A stretch of 64,000 bases of DNA from Calendula officinalis (lineage: Eukaryota; Streptophyta; Magnoliopsida; Asterales; Asteraceae). The DNA lies in assembly GCA_963853835.1 (NCBI GenBank), contig OY970820.1:44986907-45050906 (forward strand), in the 5' to 3' direction. The position numbers and the translations under genes were made by a program. The notes beneath the pieces were generated by a model. The model was not told where the DNA came from. It did not search any database and was given only the letters and a program-made list of their open reading frames with translations. The stretch's first letter is position 1. Each line of letters opens with the position of its first letter. Of the stretch, positions 59,170-64,000 are shown piece by piece.

Positions 59170-59275
59170 ATTTATTGTAACGGCTAGAATATATTTGTTA
59201 TTGCGGGTTTTCTTCCTTTGTTGTTGCGTTTTGTTGTTTTGTTATTGCGGTTTGACCGCAATAACAAAACAAATT
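59170..59275. repeat. Internal subterminal-type repeats with a perfect hairpin
   Basis: TTTGTTATTGCGG-type words in a row, ending in an 18-bp perfect inverted repeat: TTGTTTTGTTATTGCGGT at 59234-59251 and its complement at 59255-59272, separated by three bases. It lies in the middle of the element, between gene B and the GRF gene. Confidence 0.88.
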
Positions 59276-59489
59276 TGATTGTCATCTAATATCCAACGGA
59301 CATATTTTGAAATAGTTGTCTTTCTTCTTCGTTGAGATCCTGTTTTCGTTCTGCTACTCTTTTTAAGGTAATTTCGTTTTCTTTTTTTTTTTTAAATTCA
59401 AGCTTTGAAGTAGACTTAGAAATATAAGTATCGTCCAATTAGTTGCCAAAATAGACACATTACATTCATAAAATAGAGAATACAGTAGA

Positions 59490-59868
59490 TTATGCAAACA
59501 TTGCATATCCTATGAAAACTATGCAAATCCCTATCAAATACAATTTCATTTTCTTTAGCATTAAGTCACGTTCCTCCAGCTTCATTTCAAGATTGTTCTT
59601 CGAGTTTATTAATCCTGGAATGATTTGTTTGGATCTTTCACACGTAAGAGGATCAAACCACACAAAAAATCTACATGTAGAACCCTATAAAAAAGAATAT
59701 TATACAATAGTTAATAATTAGTTGAATTCTAAAATGGTTATATATTAAATATCTTCAAATTAAAGGCCTTACCTTTGTTGGACATGTATAAAACCTTCGT
59801 CCAGGGTTTCTGGCTGTCCATGAAGTGCGAATCACTGCTTGTTTGCCACATGATGAACAGAAAACCAT
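59490..59868 (-). CDS. GRF-type zinc-finger protein inside the CACTA element
   Basis: Two exons on the - strand, 59868-59773 and 59684-59490, GT-AG intron, phase 0, 96 aa. It begins MVFCSSCGKQAVIRTSWTAR, then NPGRRFYTCPTKGSTCRFFVWFDP: the zinc-binding Cys residues and the Gly-Arg-Arg/Phe signature of the zf-GRF family (PF06839). A short predicted coiled-coil (LEMKLEERDLMLKKM) and a C-terminal hydrophobic helix (YLIGICIVFIGYAMF) follow. Plant genomes carry many such short GRF proteins; their role is unknown, though GRF fingers elsewhere bind single-stranded nucleic acid. The ATG lies 137 bp from the transposase ATG on the other strand, so the two could share a promoter. No break is seen. Confidence 0.82.
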
Positions 59869-60005
59869 CTTGTAGCTAGAAAGATAATGTGTTCGTTTTT
59901 TTAGGTTGATAAATGGCTGAATATGAGACTTACTTATATATCCTTCAATTACCCTTTAAATATATAATATTAATTAATTTTTATTGTCGCTTTATTAATT
60001 TTTAG

Positions 60006-61920
60006 ATGGAGCGTAATTATTGGATGTATCATGCTATACGTTCGTCCGCCGATTATGTCATCGGTGTTGGAAATTTTATTCGGTTTGCTGAATCGAATCG
60101 CGTTAAGAATGCAAGTCCTTTGATCTTATGTCCTTGCAACGTTTGTAAAAACTCTAAAAGATTCACAAACACCGGTGATATAGAGCACCATTTGTTTCGC
60201 CATGGTTTTATGTATAATTACACTTGTTGGTCAAGTCATGGAGAATCACGACTTAATTGTAACACATCTTCGAGCAATGTAAATAGTAGTAGTGCATATA
60301 CAACATTGAACAATGACTCATACCACGATAACGATCAATACACTTCAAATGACCGTTTCAATGAAAGTATTAATGAATTGGATACTAATATGAGTGGTGA
60401 TGTTGGTGAACAAGATGAATTACATCGCTTATTTGATGAAGCCGAAACACCGTTATATAAAGGTTCTAAATTAATGAAACTTGATGTTGTGTTGAAGTTA
60501 ATTAACTTAAAGATGAGAAACGGATGGAGTGATACAAGTTTCACAACCCTATTAGAGCTTTTACATCATGACTTGCTTCCGGAAGAAAATGGATTACCAA
60601 TTTCTACATATCGAACAAAAAAAATAATGTGTCCAATGGGATTGGAAGTAGAAAGAATACATGCATGTCCCAATAATTGTATGTTGTTTAGGAACGAGTT
60701 CGCAAATTTGCATAATTGTCCTCATTGCAAGGCATCGAGGTATAAACGGAAAAAGGATACCGATGAAGTTGACGATGATGTGACAAAGAATGGACCACCG
60801 GCTAAAATGTTGTGGTATCTTCCTATTATACCAAGACTGAAAATGTTATATTCAAACGAGAAAGAAGCCAAATTACTTTGTTGGCATTCAGAAGAACGTG
60901 TGATTGACGGGAAAATTAGACATGTTGCGGATTCACCGTAGTGGAGAAACATTGATAAAAGGTATGTTGAGTTTGGGAAGGAGATCAGAAACATACGGTT
61001 TGGGCCTAGTTCGGATGGGATAAATCCTTTCGGTAACATGAGTAGTCGTCATAGTACGTAGCCAGTTCTCTTATGCATTTACAATCTCCCACCATGGTTA
61101 TGCATGAAACGAAAATACATTATGATGTCCTTGTTGATTCAAGGTCCGAAACAACCGGGGAATGATATAGATGTTTTTTATCCCCTTTGATTGATGACTT
61201 AAAAACTCTTTGGAGTGATGGTGTAGATGTATACGATGCTTATAGAAAAGAACAATTTAAATTGCGGGACATGGTTTTTTGTACTATCAATGACTTTCCA
61301 ACATACAGTAACTTGTCAGGATACAAAACGAAGGGTAAGAAAGCTTGTCCTGTTTGTGAAGATGAGACAAGCTCGGTGTGGTTACGAAATTGTAAAAAAA
61401 CTGTATACATGGGACATCGAAGATTCCTTACCAAGAGTCACCCGTTTAGGAAGAAGACGATTGAGTTTGACGGAGCTGTCGAGGTCAGGACGGTGAAGAA
61501 ACGATTTGATACATTTTCACGAGTTGAAAATATTAATGTTGTGTTGGGTAAGAGATTTCGTATTGATAATGATGCCATATGGAAAAAGAAGTCCATATTT
61601 TTTCAATTGCCTTACTGGAGACATTTAGATGTTAGACATTGTCTTGATGTTATGCACATAGAAAAAACGTATGTGAGAGCTTGATAGGCTTATTATTGGA
61701 TATTAAGTATAAAACTAAAGATGGTATTAAGGTTCGAAATGACATGGTCGAGATGGGAATACGTAAAGATCTTGCTCCCGTACAACGAGGCACTCGTACT
61801 TATCTTCCACCCGCATGTTATAATACAACGAAAGAAGAAAAAAAAAGTTATGCCAATGTTTGCACGATATTAAGGTTCCGTCATCTTATTCAGCAAACAT
61901 TCAAAGATTTGTATCAATGA
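60006..61920 (+). pseudogene. CACTA transposase (TNP2 type), broken
   Basis: ATG at 60006. The first frame (to 60941) has the transposase-associated domain (MERNYWMYHAIRSSADYVIG, CPCNVCKN, HHLFRHGFMYNY) and enters the TNP2 domain at KMLWYLPIIPRLKMLY. TAG at 60939-60941 and TAG at 61059-61061 interrupt it, and a frameshift near 61175 leads to 61187-61684 with DLKTLWSDGVDVYDAYRKE, KACPVCEDETSSVWL and CLDVMHIEKT. A second frameshift near 61680 leads to IGLLLDIKYKTKDGI, ending at 61920. TNP2 (TNPD in En) cuts the terminal inverted repeats. This copy is not functional. Confidence 0.9.
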
Positions 61921-62136
61921 AAGATTATAAATTGCTTGGGATGAAGTCTCACGATTGTCATGTTTTGATGACACATATGATTCCAATCGCAATTCATGGG
62001 AATTTGACAAGATGATATCCGACATACAATCACAAAGTTTTGTTTGTTTTTCAACAATATTCATACGAAAGTTATTGATGTCGAAGATTTGGACAAATGG
62101 TAGAAAGACGTTTATGTTATCCTTTGTGAACTAGAG
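61921..62136 (+). pseudogene. Start of the DUF4218 region, degraded
   Basis: MKSHDCHVLMTHMIPIAIHG (near 61942-62000) is the usual start of DUF4218 in CACTA transposases. It is in a frame interrupted by stops and leads to the next block. Confidence 0.7.
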
Positions 62137-63310
62137 ATGCACTTTCCACCATCATTTTTTGATATAATGGTTCACCTAATATCTCATATCGTACAAGAGA
62201 TTAAGGCATGTGGTCTTGTATTTCTACGTTACATGTACCCTTTTGAAAGATACATGGGAATATTGAAAGGTTATGTAAGAAACCGTAATCGATCAGAGGG
62301 AAGTATTATTGAAGGGTATACTTCTGAAGAGGTGATTGAGTTCTGTCAAGGTACGTATGTAATATATATGATCAACTATAGCAAAAATTAATTTATTATA
62401 TATTTTGTTTTTCTTAGGCTATATGGAAGGTGTCAAAAGTGTTGGCGTTCCTAAAAGTCGCCATTCAGGTCGACTTGAAGGAAAGGGAGGAGTAGGTTTT
62501 AAGATAATAGTGCCAATGCATGGAGAACTACAAGTTGCTCATTTAGTAATCTTAAAGCACATGACATGCCTCACTCCATATGTTGATGAACATATGGATA
62601 TGTTAAAGTCGACGAACCCGGGTAAACAACAAGTGTGGTACATAAACAACCAAAACAAGGATTTGGCAAGTTGGTTGAAAGAGAGGGTGACAACAAGTGA
62701 CGACGTTGATGACACTGTCAAAAAATTGGGACAAGGTCCAGATGCTAGAGTAAGAACTTACCAAGGATATGATATTAATGGTTATACATTTTACACCAAA
62801 GATCAAGATAGAAAAAGTACAGTGCAAAATAGTGGAGTTACAGTAATAGCATCAACAACCGAAATCGATAGGCGTGATCAAGATACATTGATAAGCATCG
62901 CAAAAGATTCTTATTACGGTGTGATAGAAGAAATTTGGGAATTGCAGTATTCTGATTTCATAATCCCAGTGTTCAAGTGTAAGTGGGTAAATAACCGTAC
63001 GGGTGTTAAAGTTGACGAATATGGTTTTACACTTGTCGATCTTGAAACTAATGGCTACAATTCCGAGCCATTCGTTCTCGCAACACATGTATCACAAATT
63101 TTTTTCGTCAAAGATCCAAGCAAAGCAAAATACCACATTGTGTTGCAAGGTAAAAGACGTATTCTTGGGGTTGATAATGTTGTGGATGAAGAAGAACACG
63201 ACAACTTCGATGATTTACCACCATTTTCCGTCGGTATCGAACCCGGGAATTTTGAAAACATGAATAGAAGCTCATATGTACGAACTGACGGAGAAGGAAC
63301 ATATATTTAA
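62137..63310 (+). pseudogene. CACTA transposase 3' part: DUF4218 and DUF4216
   Basis: The exon 62137-62350 has MHFPPSFFDIMVHLISHIV and YPFERYMGILKGYVRNRN, the conserved DUF4218. A 67-bp GT-AG intron (62351-62417, phase 1) joins it to 62418-63310, which begins GYMEGVKSVGVPKSRHSGRL and holds DUF4216 (YYGVIEEIWELQY, VFKCKWVNNRTGVKVDEYGF, FVLATHVSQIFFV) and an acidic tail ending GEGTYI at TAA 63308-63310. This second half is uninterrupted, in contrast to the TNP2 half. It would belong to the same transcript as the transposase; alone it has no known activity. Confidence 0.85.
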
Positions 63311-64000
63311 TAACTCGGTCTATTATATATTATTGAAAATTAATATTTGTATTATATATGTGTTTTAGTACTATGCAAATTTATAATTAACCTACTGTTT
63401 AATTCATGTGTAACATTTTTTAACAATTTGAATTTGTTACTATGCAACGTTCTTGTAGGTGTAAAAAAATGAAACTCGAAACCGCAACAACAAATTAACA
63501 AAACCGCAACAACTAATTCGCCCAACCGCAACAACAAAAAAACCGCAATAACTAATGGACTAAACCGCGGTAACAAATAGAATAAAATAACCCGCTAAAA
63601 CGAAATAAAGACCCGCTAAAACGAAATTGTTTATTCCAAATTTTCAAATCCCAAAACATAAGTTATCCAAACATCGAATCCTTAATCACTTTTGCACAAA
63701 ACCTTAATCGACCAAACTGTCCGTTTTCTTCACCAAAATCACTCTGCACTAGTTCGCCGGATTTTGGATTCACCGTCGTTTTCTTCACCTTGGATAGTAA
63801 CCGACGTTGCTTTCACCACGTCGTATCCTTAATCACTTTTCCAAAAACCTTAATCAGTACCTCTCGTCGACCTAAACCCTAGTTTACCGTTACATCACCG
63901 ATATTCCTTCCCCAAGCTAGGTATTAAAGTATTATGTTAATGATTTCTTGTGTTTGTTATGCATTCGTTCTTAATCATCTTTTTCTGTTAACGTATTATG
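63311..64000 (+). other. Right part of the CACTA element in the window
   Basis: Subterminal words CCGCAACAACAA and relatives fill about 63478-63590, in the complementary sense to the left end. Downstream of 63640 a direct repeat 'ccttaatcacttttgcac(a)aaaaccttaatc' occurs near 63678 and again near 63827 in an otherwise C-rich, leader-like sequence with 'aaaccctag'. No terminal CACTA inverted repeat is seen, so the element (or a further accessory gene) continues outside the window. Confidence 0.65.

Larger units (their letters stand above)
56571..64000 (+). mobile_element. CACTA (En/Spm) transposon with accessory genes, right end outside the window
   Basis: It starts CACTACTACAGA at 56571, the CACTA terminus, preceded by ACT. 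The inside holds dense subterminal repeats built on TTGTTGTTGCGG and its complement, two B3-like candidate genes, a GRF zinc-finger gene, a TNP2-type transposase region and DUF4218/DUF4216 domains. Subterminal repeats return at 63478-63590, but no complementary terminus TCTGTAGTAGTG is present before 64000. The transposase part is broken by nonsense codons and frameshifts. Confidence 0.9.

Overview
The window is repeat-rich nuclear DNA from a flowering plant. Spliced genes with GT-AG introns, Ty1/copia elements primed by initiator-tRNA-Met, a plant L1-type LINE and a CACTA transposon all point that way. The mix (a Sirevirus with long env-like reading frames, a subgroup Ib(2) bHLH gene) suggests a eudicot; Asteraceae is my guess and is not proven by the sequence.

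Two paralogous bHLH genes of the ORG2/ORG3 type (bHLH38/39/100/101, iron-deficiency regulators in other plants) are the host genes. The downstream copy (54607-56056, + strand, three exons, 250 aa) looks intact. The upstream copy (5244-23092) is a pseudogene with two nonsense codons in exon 1. Its exon 2 is split twice, by a 5.4-kb LINE (6392-11815) and by a Copia element (11991-22834) that itself holds a Gypsy-type solo LTR (19161-21640). Removing the insertions and one copy of each target-site duplication leaves an exon of 378 nt, exactly the length in the intact paralogue.

Region by region. 1-960: probable LTR on the - strand. 961-4580: truncated, broken Copia element (- strand) ending in the promoter of the bHLH pseudogene. 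4581-23092: bHLH pseudogene with its nested insertions. 23093-25660: intergenic DNA with an hAT-type MITE and the distal promoter of the second bHLH gene. 25888-53730: a three-deep nest in that promoter. The outermost is a non-coding element with 2.3-kb LTRs; a 20-kb Sirevirus (27128-47067, - strand) sits in its 5' LTR; a 7.4-kb Copia element (39015-46431, + strand) sits in the Sirevirus 5' LTR. 53736-56056: proximal promoter and the intact bHLH gene. 56571 to the window end: a CACTA (En/Spm) transposon with a broken TNP2 transposase, an intact DUF4218/DUF4216 3' part, subterminal repeats, and three small accessory genes (two paralogous B3-like candidates and a GRF zinc-finger protein).

Every nested boundary except the left edge of the first Copia element, the LTR at 41-960 and the right end of the CACTA element is supported by terminal repeats and/or target-site duplications read directly. 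The most unusual observations are the accessory-gene cargo of the CACTA element, a Copia element whose two 662-bp LTRs look identical although its coding region is ruined, and the displacement of both G-boxes of the intact bHLH gene to about 29 kb upstream by transposons.
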